In this document: positions 8,146 to 15,896 of the stretch, piece by piece
Position numbering within the stretch: position 1 is the stretch's first letter
Layout: every line of letters begins with the position of its first letter
Origin: CAZICM01 sp964537685
GTDB lineage: Bacteria; Myxococcota_A; Polyangia; Polyangiales; Polyangiaceae
Direction of reading: 5' to 3'
Assembly: GCA_964537685.1 (NCBI GenBank)
Contig: CAZICM010000069.1
Span: 1 to 50,146, forward strand
Length of the DNA stretch: 50,146 bases
Position numbers and translations under genes: made by a program
Notes under the pieces: generated by a model
Told to the model about the DNA's origin: nothing
What the model saw: only the letters and a program-made list of their open reading frames with translations
The model's database searches: none

Positions 8146-8566
8146 ACTTGACGAGGTACAGATTCTGACCCTTCGTCCCGAGGGTCATCTTCCCATCCTT
8201 CACCTCGACCGTCACATCCTCTTCCTTGCCATCCTTGCCCTTGGTGCTCAGCACAATCTTGCCGCCCTCGGCTGACTTCACCTTGAACTCGCCCTCTTCC
8301 TTCTTGCCCATGAAGTTGGCAACCATCTTGCCATCCTTCGTGAACTCAAAGCTCGCTTCCTTGAACAGCCCCTTGGCCATATCCATGGCCATCTTGCGCT
8401 GATCTTCCGGCATCGCCTTGAGCTTCTCATCCTGAGCCACGGTCGCGTCCACGTCGATCTTCCACGTCCCGATGAGCGCGTCTTCGGGCTTGGAACACCC
8501 GCTGAGCGCAAGGCCGGCGAGCAAGATGAACATTCCAATGAGTGTGCGGGGGTGCTTGTTTGACAT
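8144..8566 (-). CDS. Small lipoprotein, lipocalin-like/TIGR-type hypothetical
   Basis: 140 residues with a basic start, a hydrophobic helix and a clear lipobox LSGC (Cys24). The mature part begins with a GTWKIDVDAT strand, has a central amphipathic helix rich in Met and Lys, then several beta strands alternating with DGK turns (TKDGKMVANF, VKDGKMTLGTKG). This is the layout of small lipocalin-like 'DUF' lipoproteins in which the first strand carries GTW. Ligand and role are unknown. It is monocistronic, 121 bp downstream of pfkA on the same strand, and is preceded by a run of phased T-tracts. Confidence 0.75.
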   Translation of the reverse strand: MSNKHPRTLIGMFILLAGLALSGCSKPEDALIGTWKIDVDATVAQDEKLKAMPEDQRKMAMDMAKGLFKEASFEFTKDGKMVANFMGKKEEGEFKVKSAEGGKIVLSTKGKDGKEEDVTVEVKDGKMTLGTKGQNLYLVK

Positions 8567-8606
8567 AGGCGCGCACCTAAGTCGAACCCGCCGCAGGATG
8601 CAATCG

Positions 8607-8657
8607 TTTTTTAATATTTTTTTTAGTGTTTTTTTTAATATTTTTTCAGGGCTTTTT
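8607..8657. promoter_or_regulatory. Phased T-tracts (predicted bent DNA) upstream of the small lipoprotein gene
   Basis: T-runs of 5-8 bases at 8607-8612, 8617-8624, 8629-8636, 8641-8646 and 8653-8657 have centres 11-12 bp apart. This spacing, near one helical turn, is known to give intrinsic curvature. The segment also contains a near-duplication of T6-8-AATA-T6-8. It lies 40-90 bp upstream of the lipoprotein start codon. Confidence 0.55.
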
Positions 8658-8687
8658 CTGAAGGGGCAATTGCCCTTTTTTCATGGG

Positions 8688-9818
8688 TTATCCCTTAAAC
8701 GTTCCGCCCTTTTCATCGCCAAAACAGATGCCCATTTCCCGCGCCGCCGTCACCGTGTCGCAGTTGAGGGGCACAGTCTTGGTTTTCTTGGTCACTTCTT
8801 CCAGGGGCACCAGCACAATCTCATTGTCGCGCAGCGCAACCATTCCGCTTTCCTTGGAGTTGCCTAAATAGCGCACCGCCGCCGTTCCATAACGCAGTGC
8901 AAGCAAACGATCGAACATCGTCGGCGCCCCTCCGCGCTGCAGATGTCCAAGTACCATCGAGCGGGTTTCCCTGCCCGTTCGCTGCGCGAGATCGATTCGC
9001 ACCTTCTCGCCGATTCCGCCCAGCACAGCCACGCGCCCAAAAGGATCGGCTGCCTGTTTGATGATCAGTTCGCCTTCTAGATAGTGCGCCCCTTCGGCCA
9101 CCACGATGATCGAAAACCGCCGCCCGCGCGCTTCCCTCGCCCATATCTTTTCAACAACGGATTCAATCCGAAAGGGAATCTCGGGGATCAAAATCGCATC
9201 CGCCCCGCCCGCAATCCCTGCATGCAAAGCGATCCAGCCCGCGTGCCTGCCCATCACTTCGACGACGAACACGCGTTCATGTGCCTCGGCTGTTGTGTGC
9301 AGGCGATCGATCGCCTCGGTCGCGATCGCCACAGCGGTATCAAATCCGAAGGTCACGTCGGTCGCGTACACATCGTTATCGATGGTTTTTGGAACGCCGA
9401 TCACGCGGGGCAGACCTTGCTTGTACAGCTCGTGCGCGATGCGCATCGAACCATCGCCGCCCACAGCGATCAGCGCATCAAATCCCTCTTCAATAAAACG
9501 CATAATCAGCTCGGCCGACCGATCGACAGGCTCGGGCTCCACCGAGCTTCCGGTGAGCGTCGGATAATGAAATGGATCGCCCCGGTTGGCCGTGCCGAGC
9601 ATCGTTCCGCCGATGCGCATAATGCCTCGCACACTCATGCGATCGAGGCGGATCAGCTCTTCAGGCGAGTTTTCAAGCAATCCACGATACCCGTGCCGCA
9701 CACCCCACACATCCCAGCCTCTTTCCAGGGCTGAAAGGGTTGAGGCTCGAATCACGGCGTTTAGGCCCGGCGCATCGCCGCCGCCTGTATTGATTGCGAT
9801 CTTGCGGACAACACTCAT
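8688..9818 (-). CDS. pfkA: 6-phosphofructokinase (PfkA family, G104/K124 type)
   Basis: 376 residues from the ATG at 9818, chosen over an upstream extension because it begins just before the conserved GGGDAPGLNAVIR. The enzyme phosphorylates fructose 6-phosphate, the committed step of glycolysis. The phosphoryl-donor motif is GGDGS (residues 120-124), with Gly123 at the position of E. coli Gly104, which is associated with ATP use. The catalytic loop is PKTIDND (143-149), with Lys144 where E. coli has Gly124; this Lys is typical of PPi-type and group III enzymes. MGRHAGWIA (189-197) binds the sugar phosphate. It is third in a leftward unit after the crp-like and DMT genes (49-bp gap), and the allosteric behaviour cannot be predicted. 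Confidence 0.95.
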   Translation of the reverse strand: MSVVRKIAINTGGGDAPGLNAVIRASTLSALERGWDVWGVRHGYRGLLENSPEELIRLDRMSVRGIMRIGGTMLGTANRGDPFHYPTLTGSSVEPEPVDRSAELIMRFIEEGFDALIAVGGDGSMRIAHELYKQGLPRVIGVPKTIDNDVYATDVTFGFDTAVAIATEAIDRLHTTAEAHERVFVVEVMGRHAGWIALHAGIAGGADAILIPEIPFRIESVVEKIWAREARGRRFSIIVVAEGAHYLEGELIIKQAADPFGRVAVLGGIGEKVRIDLAQRTGRETRSMVLGHLQRGGAPTMFDRLLALRYGTAAVRYLGNSKESGMVALRDNEIVLVPLEEVTKKTKTVPLNCDTVTAAREMGICFGDEKGGTFKG

Positions 9819-9867
9819 GGGGCGCCTAGCATCGCGGGACAGTCTTGGGTTTTCAAGCCATTGATGA

Positions 9868-10782
9868 TCAATTCGCTGGGCGCGGCTCTTCTGGATGCGA
9901 AAGCAAGGTGGGCAGAACACCGGCCGCCACCACCAGCAGCGTGCCGGCGATTTGGATCAAGGTTGGACGCTCGCGCAGGACCAAAATGCCGAGCAGGTTT
10001 GAGAGAACCACGGTCAAGTAACCCAGAATGCCCAAACGCGCGGCTTTCTCCAGGGCATAGGCGCGGGTCATCGAAAGCTGGGCCAAGCCGCCTGAAATGC
10101 CCGTCGCAACGAGCCAGAGGGCTCCCCGGGGCGTGGGGATGGTCAGCTTGGGGAGGGCAATGAGCAAAAGCACGGCCATTGCGAACAACGAGAAATGCAT
10201 GACGACAGCTTCTGGGTTTGCGCGCGCCTCGCCCGGACTCGAGCCCGTGGAAGGCCCCGAAAGCTTGCGCAGGTACATCATGGCCATGGCCGAAAAAAAG
10301 GCGCCTGCGACCGAAACCAAGGCCAAATGCCCTGAAATATGAAGTGTGGGTCCAGCCACAAGCGCGACGCCCAAGGTGGCCAGCCCCGTGGCCAGCCATA
10401 TCCATGTGCCCGCGGGCTCGCCGAGCAGTTTAGGCGCGAGCAGCGCGATAAAAACAGGCGAGAGGCTTCCCAGTGTCACCACATCGCCCAAGGCAATGGC
10501 TGGAGCCCCCAACGCATAGAAGGTGCAGAGCATCGCTGAAGTGCCGAAGATCGACCGGGCCCACGCGTTCTTCTGTTTGTTCTGATCCCGCAGAATCAAC
10601 GGTACACCCCGGCTTTTTGCAATGATCAAGGTCAGCGCGACAGCGACGGCCGCGCGGACGGCTCCCACTTCGGCCCAGGGAATCTGGGCCGATGCAAGCC
10701 GCGCGAAAATATTCATGGACGCAAAGAGAATGCAGGCCGAACACATCCACAAAAGGCCCGCAAAAGGCCTTTTGTCATTCAT
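9868..10782 (-). CDS. DMT-superfamily (EamA) transporter
   Basis: 304 residues, almost entirely hydrophobic, with about ten membrane helices in two related halves as in the EamA/drug-metabolite transporter family. Visible family signs are an early helix with FASMNIFARLAS and a second-half start GLAQLSMTRAYAL followed by a helix and a short Arg/Glu loop. These proteins export metabolites or amino-acid derivatives through the inner membrane. The substrate cannot be told. It lies 24 bp after the Crp-family regulator gene and 49 bp before pfkA, so the three are probably one transcript. Confidence 0.9.
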   Translation of the reverse strand: MNDKRPFAGLLWMCSACILFASMNIFARLASAQIPWAEVGAVRAAVAVALTLIIAKSRGVPLILRDQNKQKNAWARSIFGTSAMLCTFYALGAPAIALGDVVTLGSLSPVFIALLAPKLLGEPAGTWIWLATGLATLGVALVAGPTLHISGHLALVSVAGAFFSAMAMMYLRKLSGPSTGSSPGEARANPEAVVMHFSLFAMAVLLLIALPKLTIPTPRGALWLVATGISGGLAQLSMTRAYALEKAARLGILGYLTVVLSNLLGILVLRERPTLIQIAGTLLVVAAGVLPTLLSHPEEPRPAN

Positions 10783-10806
10783 CGCCCGCCGCCGGTGTTT
10801 GGGAAA

Positions 10807-11562
10807 TTAAGCTGGTTTTAAACACTGCTTGAGCGCATTGAGATCCCGAACGACCACCCTGCGCTTGTAAAAATCGATCACGCCTGTGCGCTTCATCTTT
10901 CCCAGCGTCAGCGTCACCGTTTCGCGGGTTGAACCGATTAAGCCCGCTAAATCGGCATGCGTGAGCGGAGCCGCGATTAACTGACCTTGAGAATGAGGCT
11001 CGCTAAAGAGCGCAAGCGCATCGATGAGCACCTGAGCAATACGGCCTTCCACATCGAGAGACAACAGCGATTCCAGCCAATGCTCAGCCCGAAGCCGCCC
11101 CCGATCGAGCTGAACAAACAAAACCCGGCGTAAATCTGCATCCTGGGACATCAAGTGGGCCAGCGCATTCATGGGCACCGCCAGAGCTTCTGTGTCCGAG
11201 AGCGCCGTCGCTGTCTCGCAAGCGTGGTGATACTGCGCATCCAGTGCCGTTTCGCCCAGACAATCACCGGGGCCGCGAATCGGCATTGGAACACGCCGCG
11301 TGCCTATTTCGCGTTCGATGCGAACACAGCCGGAGCCTAGGATTAGAAAATGCCGAGTGGCTTCTCCTTGCGTAAACAGCCGTTGTTTTCGCCTAAAATG
11401 CAGAAGCTCAGCCTCTGCGAGCAAGGGCACGCCACAATGACCCGGAAGCCCTGCAAAAATCGAATGGTGCAAAAACCACTCTTTACGGGTGGTTTCGGCA
11501 AACACCTCAACCAGCGAATTTACCGCTGAAAAACGCCCTGTTGTATCATCATGCATATTCAT
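10807..11562 (-). CDS. Crp/Fnr-family transcriptional regulator
   Basis: 251 residues from the ATG at 11562; a longer frame to 11643 would read through the terminator-like leader, so this start is preferred. The cyclic-nucleotide-binding-like beta-roll covers about residues 35-150 (RLFTQGEATRHFLIL, GPGDCLGETAL). A dimer helix follows, then a winged helix-turn-helix with LTHADLAGLIGSTRETVTLTLGKMKRTGVI. No Fnr-type N-terminal cysteine cluster is present, so oxygen sensing by an iron-sulphur cluster is unlikely. The ARKE/R-type cAMP contacts are not evident, so the ligand is unknown. It heads a unit with the DMT and pfkA genes. A hairpin plus U-run lies 80 bp upstream of its start. Confidence 0.9.
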   Translation of the reverse strand: MNMHDDTTGRFSAVNSLVEVFAETTRKEWFLHHSIFAGLPGHCGVPLLAEAELLHFRRKQRLFTQGEATRHFLILGSGCVRIEREIGTRRVPMPIRGPGDCLGETALDAQYHHACETATALSDTEALAVPMNALAHLMSQDADLRRVLFVQLDRGRLRAEHWLESLLSLDVEGRIAQVLIDALALFSEPHSQGQLIAAPLTHADLAGLIGSTRETVTLTLGKMKRTGVIDFYKRRVVVRDLNALKQCLKPA

Positions 11563-11641
11563 CGCAAACCCGCCAAATCGATGGCTTTCGCTTTGAGTTA
11601 TGGCCAAACCAAGGCCACAACCGACCCCAAATGACAAAAGC

Positions 11642-11671
11642 AAAAAACCGGTGCTCGTGATTCCGCACCGG
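11642..11671 (-). terminator. Rho-independent terminator in the crp-like leader (attenuator or end of a small RNA)
   Basis: On the minus strand CCGGTGC (11671-11665) pairs perfectly with GCACCGG (11654-11648) across a 10-base loop, and six T residues follow (11647-11642). It points towards the crp-like gene, whose start is 80 bp further on. No protein gene lies upstream on this strand to need terminating. Confidence 0.65.
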
Positions 11672-12013
11672 CCCCCAGAGCCGTGATGATGTCGTAACGG
11701 AGATGCCCTGTGGGTACTTTTTGTATTTGGCTGTGATGATTTTCTGACAATGTAGGCAAGAAAACTATTTGTATAAAATGTACTCTACATATGGAGGCCG
11801 ATGAAGATTTGACGCCCGGCTCAAAGAAGCAAGACCCGGGCCGAGCCAAGGAATGTTAGAATTCGGCCTAGGCATCTTGGCTCGTTCGGTCGGCACGAAT
11901 TTCGCCCTCCCTATCTTTAATGGGAATCATTACGGCGAGAGCGGGGGCTGAGCGGCCAAGAGGCTGTCTCATAATAAAAAGCGCTGACTCACTGTCATTG
12001 AAGGAGGGTTCCA
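11672..12013. other. Divergent intergenic region between crp-like and rpoN genes
   Basis: About 340 bp. A minus-strand frame exists here but has no family resemblance. A plus-strand TATAAA at 11772-11777 is a possible -10 for rpoN without a good -35. The rpoN ribosome site aaggaggg lies at 12001-12008. A minus-strand TTGTCA (about 11750) with AATACA 17 bp on is a weak candidate promoter for a leader or small RNA ending at 11642. Confidence 0.4.
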
Positions 12014-13582
12014 ATGGGCATGGAGATGAAGCTCCAGTTCAAGTTGTCGCAGCAGCTTGTGATGACGCCGCAACTGGTGCAGGCCATTCGGCTCTTGCAA
12101 CTATCCCGGCTGGAGCTGGTCGACGAGATACGAAAAGAACTCGATGGCAACCCCCTATTGTCGGATGACGCGACAGATCCCCGGATGTTCGACAAAAACA
12201 AGGGCGATTTAGGCGCCAAGGGGACGCCGGAGCGGGACAAGAATCAAAAAAACGCGCCGGACGAGTTGGACCAAGTCATGCATAACGGCTTGGATGCGGT
12301 GGGCGAGAAGAACAGCGATCTTGCAGTCCGCGAGATGGACAAGCGGGTGAAGGAAGTCGACTGGGAGCGCTACATCGAAGACAAGCAAATGCAGGGGCCG
12401 TCCCGGGAAGGCAGCCTTTCGGGCGGCAACCACGAAGAGCTTCCGCCGATTGAGCAGAGCCTGACGAGGCCGTCGAACCTGCGCGAGCATTTGATGTTTC
12501 AGCTTCAAATGAGCGATTTCGTCGACAACGAGCGGCGCTTTGCCGAGCTTGTGATCGGCAATCTGGACGAGCGCGGGTATTTGGATCTGAAAGGGACGGA
12601 ACTTGCCGATGGGACAGTCGAGCCGGATACGACGCTTGAAGATTTGGCGAAAGAAGCGGGTTTAAATCCCGAGGATGCGGAGGAAGTGCTGGCGATGATT
12701 CAGCGCTTCGATCCGGTGGGGGTTGCGTCGAGGGATCTGCGCGAATGTTTGAGGGTGCAGGCGGAAGTCTTGGGATACGACGCGGTGGACTTAGCGATCA
12801 TCAACGATCACCTGCACAACGTAGAGCGGCGCAATCTGCAGGCGATAGCGAAGGCGCTTAAGATTTCGCTGGATGACGTGAAGGAATCGGTGGCCGAGAT
12901 TCAGAAGCTCGACAGCGTTCCCGCGCGGAATTTCAGCGAAGTGGACGACAAATCCATCGCGATAACGCCGGATGTGTATGTGGTGAAGGACGGCGATCAA
13001 TTTATTGTGACGGATAACGACAAGGGGCTTCAGCGGCTGTATGTGAACGAGAATTTGGCCTCGAAGATGCTGAAAGATCCCAAGGCGAAGGATTTTATCA
13101 GCGAGAAGCTGCGCAATGCTCAATGGCTGATCCGGGCGATTGAACAGAGGCGGCGGACGATTATTAAAGTGACCGAATGCATTGTGGAGAAGCAGCGGGA
13201 ATTTTTTGAGAAGGGCGTTGGATATTTAAAGCCGATGATTTTACGCGATGTGGCCGAGGCGGTGGACATGCACGAATCGACGATTTCGCGCGTGACTTCG
13301 AATAAGTATGTGCATACGCCGCAAGGATTGTTTGAGCTCAAATATTTTTTCAATTCATCGATTCACCGGGTGGGCGACGAAGAAGACATTGCGTCGGAAA
13401 GTGTGAAACAAGCGATTAAGAAGCTGATTAGCACCGAAGACAAAGGCAATCCGCTGAGCGATCAGGCCATTGTCAAGATGCTCGAAGATCACGAAGGCAT
13501 TAAGATCGCGCGGCGCACGGTGGCCAAATACCGCGAGATGCTGGGAATTTTGGCGTCGTCCAAGCGTAAGAAGATGTTCTAG
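12014..13582 (+). CDS. rpoN: RNA polymerase sigma-54 factor
   Basis: 522 residues with all three regions. Region I is Gln/Leu-rich at the N-terminus (QQLVMTPQL, AIRLLQLSRLEL), where enhancer-binding ATPases act. An acidic region II follows. The core-binding part, with FDPVGVASRDLRECL, and the helix-turn-helix (MHESTISRVTSNKYVHTPQG) come next. The RpoN box ARRTVAKYRE near residues 500-509 contacts the -24 promoter element. The ATG is preceded by aaggagggttcc, an excellent ribosome site. It directs transcription dependent on bacterial enhancer-binding proteins, which are numerous in myxobacteria. The next gene begins 1 bp after the stop. The usual hpf and ptsN neighbours are absent. Confidence 0.98.
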   Translation: MGMEMKLQFKLSQQLVMTPQLVQAIRLLQLSRLELVDEIRKELDGNPLLSDDATDPRMFDKNKGDLGAKGTPERDKNQKNAPDELDQVMHNGLDAVGEKNSDLAVREMDKRVKEVDWERYIEDKQMQGPSREGSLSGGNHEELPPIEQSLTRPSNLREHLMFQLQMSDFVDNERRFAELVIGNLDERGYLDLKGTELADGTVEPDTTLEDLAKEAGLNPEDAEEVLAMIQRFDPVGVASRDLRECLRVQAEVLGYDAVDLAIINDHLHNVERRNLQAIAKALKISLDDVKESVAEIQKLDSVPARNFSEVDDKSIAITPDVYVVKDGDQFIVTDNDKGLQRLYVNENLASKMLKDPKAKDFISEKLRNAQWLIRAIEQRRRTIIKVTECIVEKQREFFEKGVGYLKPMILRDVAEAVDMHESTISRVTSNKYVHTPQGLFELKYFFNSSIHRVGDEEDIASESVKQAIKKLISTEDKGNPLSDQAIVKMLEDHEGIKIARRTVAKYREMLGILASSKRKKMF

Positions 13583-13583
13583 C

Positions 13584-14573
13584 GTGGACACTGCAAATCC
13601 TGTTGAAACAAGGCCGGGGGGCGCATCGAAGCTTTCGGCGGAACGCCTGTTCGAGCTTTATTTCGCGCCTTTTTATCCAAAGGAGCTGCTCTCGGATCTG
13701 GCCAAGGCCCGCTCCACCGACGCCAATCCAGCCAATAATGCTTCTATTTTGGCGAAGCTTGGCGAGGGGGCTTTGGTGTTCGCCCATCTTGCCCAAGATG
13801 CGCTGGCCGCGGATACACCGCTGAACCTCGATTTTTCAGACGCGTCCATTCACCGGCTGGGCAAAGCTTTGACGAAAGAGGCCCGCGATGGCCTGCTTTC
13901 GGCCCAGGCCGCATCGCCTGGAGAGCCTTCGCTGTTTTCGACCTTTGTGATGCACGGGGTGCTGTACACCGGCGAGTGCATTGTCCGAAACCATCGAGGC
14001 CGGTGGCTGGTGCGCACACCTTTGTGGGAATCGAAGATCGAGCTTATTTCCAAGGCTGGCACGGCCGAGCTTTCGATTTTTCAATGGTGGCTCAAGGCTT
14101 TGTCCGATGACGAAGTGGAACAAGCAAGGCTTGGGGATCGCTATCGAACCCATGTGGAAGTGCCCACTTTCGATCCCGGCTCGCTGGCCGTATTCGTGCC
14201 GGCCGATCGCAAACTGCCCAGGCTGTCCAAAGTCCGCTACGACCTTTTGTACAAGCATCTGCGGGCTCACTTGCCCGAGCTCCGCGATCTAGGTGAAGAC
14301 TTTCCATCGCCCGAGCGCTTTGCCGATTACAACTTTCAATGGCTCGATTTTCTTGTGCTGGGCGGTGGGCGGATGGTGCTTATCCATGGGCCAAGCGAAG
14401 GATTGGGCGCGGTTTTGTTTTGGATGAGCGCGGATGGTTTTGTAAAACAATTGTATTGTCCTGCCGATTCATTTCCCGCGCACAAAATCAACGTGGATGG
14501 CGATAAATTGATTGTATTGTTTTCCAAGGATAAGCAAATGCGCGTCTATGAAATGCTGTGGTGGGGCATTTAA
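13584..14573 (+). CDS. Uncharacterised protein directly after rpoN
   Basis: 329 residues if the GTG at 13584, one base after the rpoN stop, is the start. The open frame continues upstream inside rpoN, but those 38 codons are out-of-frame rpoN sequence. I do not recognise a family. It is a mixed alpha/beta protein without a signal peptide or membrane helix; notable are an ELLSDLAKAR helix near the start, a Trp-rich stretch FQWWLKAL, and a C-terminal half with short beta strands (MVLIHGPSEG, AVLFWMSADG, DGDKLIVLFSKD, YEMLWWGI). Tight spacing implies translation coupled to rpoN and perhaps a linked role, but that is inference only. Confidence 0.7.
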   Translation: MDTANPVETRPGGASKLSAERLFELYFAPFYPKELLSDLAKARSTDANPANNASILAKLGEGALVFAHLAQDALAADTPLNLDFSDASIHRLGKALTKEARDGLLSAQAASPGEPSLFSTFVMHGVLYTGECIVRNHRGRWLVRTPLWESKIELISKAGTAELSIFQWWLKALSDDEVEQARLGDRYRTHVEVPTFDPGSLAVFVPADRKLPRLSKVRYDLLYKHLRAHLPELRDLGEDFPSPERFADYNFQWLDFLVLGGGRMVLIHGPSEGLGAVLFWMSADGFVKQLYCPADSFPAHKINVDGDKLIVLFSKDKQMRVYEMLWWGI

Positions 14574-14677
14574 AAGGTTAAAATAAATCTAAAACAAATT
14601 TTAAAAACCGCCGGAACAAAGTTGAGCGGCTGTCCTCCTAGGAAGCGTTACGGGCATTTGTCATTGAGGAGGCCATC

Positions 14678-15238
14678 ATGGGCGGCGTCGACGTAGGGGA
14701 CAGCGGCGGTAAAAAGCGTTCAACCAACAGCGATATCAATATGATTCCCTTTATCGATTTGCTGATGGTTACGATTGCATTTTTGTTAATTACGGCCGTG
14801 TGGGTAACCAATTCAAGGATTTCGGCCAATACGCAAGTCCCTGGCCAGAGCGGCTGTGGAGAGCAGTGTCCTCCGCCTGAAAAGTCGCTGCATGTGCATA
14901 TCCGGGACGATGGTTTTGGCCTGGTGTGGAAGCAGGGCGCGACGGTAATGAGCGAAATGAACGTGCCCAAGCAGGGAATTGCCGTCGGCGGAAGCGATCT
15001 TGTGCGTTACCCGGATTTGGCGAAGGCGATTGAAGCCGAATGGTCGAAGAGCGGCGAACATCGCGCGGCGGGCGATAAAAAGAGCGATCAGGCGGTATTG
15101 CACGCGGACGACAAATTGCCCTTTAGGGATATGGTCGCCGTTTTGGATGCCATTCACACGGTGAAGCGCGAAGTAAAAATGCCGAGCGGCGCCACAGCCA
15201 CCGTGCCCGCTTTCGAGCTGGTGCTCGCTTCCCGTTAA
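14678..15238 (+). CDS. ExbD/TolR-family biopolymer transport protein
   Basis: 186 residues. The short cytoplasmic N-terminus has the family's polar start (STNSDINMIPFIDLLMV), then a single membrane helix. Asp27 sits at the position of the conserved proton-relay aspartate of ExbD/TolR. The periplasmic part ends in a strand-helix-strand fold with ADDKLPFRDMVAVLDAIH, the family's signature loop before the last helix. ExbD works with the pentameric ExbB/TolQ channel to couple the proton gradient to outer-membrane processes, but no ExbB/TolQ gene is present in the window. An extra Cys pair (GCGEQC) lies just after the helix. The ribosome site is gaggagg, 5 bp before the ATG. Confidence 0.88.
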   Translation: MGGVDVGDSGGKKRSTNSDINMIPFIDLLMVTIAFLLITAVWVTNSRISANTQVPGQSGCGEQCPPPEKSLHVHIRDDGFGLVWKQGATVMSEMNVPKQGIAVGGSDLVRYPDLAKAIEAEWSKSGEHRAAGDKKSDQAVLHADDKLPFRDMVAVLDAIHTVKREVKMPSGATATVPAFELVLASR

Positions 15239-15816
15239 GCCTGAAATTCAGTGGCGGGCGCTGTCCAATTCGACGGTGCCCGCACCGAATAACTCAGCGC
15301 CAGCACCTCAATCAGCACCACCCTAAAAATCGCATGCACATCGTCCACATCGGCGGTGTGATCATTGGCTTCCAGCGCCGCATCAATATGATCGTTTACA
15401 AAGGTCATAATATGCGGCTGCTCCATCGCAATCACATCATCGGTATCCAGCGCTTCCGCCGGATCGGCCAGGCGCAATTGCTCATCGAGCGAATACGCTT
15501 CTTCAACGCCGTTCAGCTCGGTCTCGCCAACTTCTTTTAAGTCACTTGCAAAGGTCGCGTCGAAGGACATCCATACCGAGAGCGTCAGAAAATAGCCGAG
15601 CGCCAGCGCCGTTTCGTCGTGCACGATTGAAAGCGCGTTCGCAATGCGTTCGGCCAGCGCGGGCTGCGATTGTTCGAAACGGGCAAACGCATCATCGAGC
15701 CGGTGCCGCGAGTCGATGTCGTCGTCCGCCAAGCTCTCTTCGACGTCCGACAGCGCGCGCGCTGATATTTGAGCGTACGCAGGAACAGGACGGATGGCGG
15801 CGCGTCGAACCCACAC
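15235..15816 (-). CDS. Acidic uncharacterised protein
   Basis: 193 residues from a GTG at 15816; no ATG lies near the 5' end, so the start is uncertain. It is rich in Asp and Glu, predicted mostly helical, and has no signal peptide. A hydrophobic LALGYFLTLSVWMSF segment in the middle is too short and flanked by acidic residues for a confident membrane helix. I do not recognise a family. Its stop overlaps the exbD-like stop: both stop codons use the same TTAA at 15235-15238. The strand switch separates it from exbD; on its own strand, batE ends 81 bp upstream of its start. Confidence 0.6.
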   Translation of the reverse strand: MWVRRAAIRPVPAYAQISARALSDVEESLADDDIDSRHRLDDAFARFEQSQPALAERIANALSIVHDETALALGYFLTLSVWMSFDATFASDLKEVGETELNGVEEAYSLDEQLRLADPAEALDTDDVIAMEQPHIMTFVNDHIDAALEANDHTADVDDVHAIFRVVLIEVLALSYSVRAPSNWTAPATEFQA

Positions 15817-15896
15817 GGTGCGCCGACGCTAGCACAGCCGCGAGGGCAAATAGAGCCTCGGATGAGTGGGGTATGTCGCCTATTTAGGGGCTGTCC

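Noticed and set aside
8661..8681. GGGGCAATTGCCC followed by six T residues on the plus strand
   Set aside because: It would terminate a plus-strand transcript, but no gene reads in that direction here; after pfkA on the minus strand it lacks a U-run.
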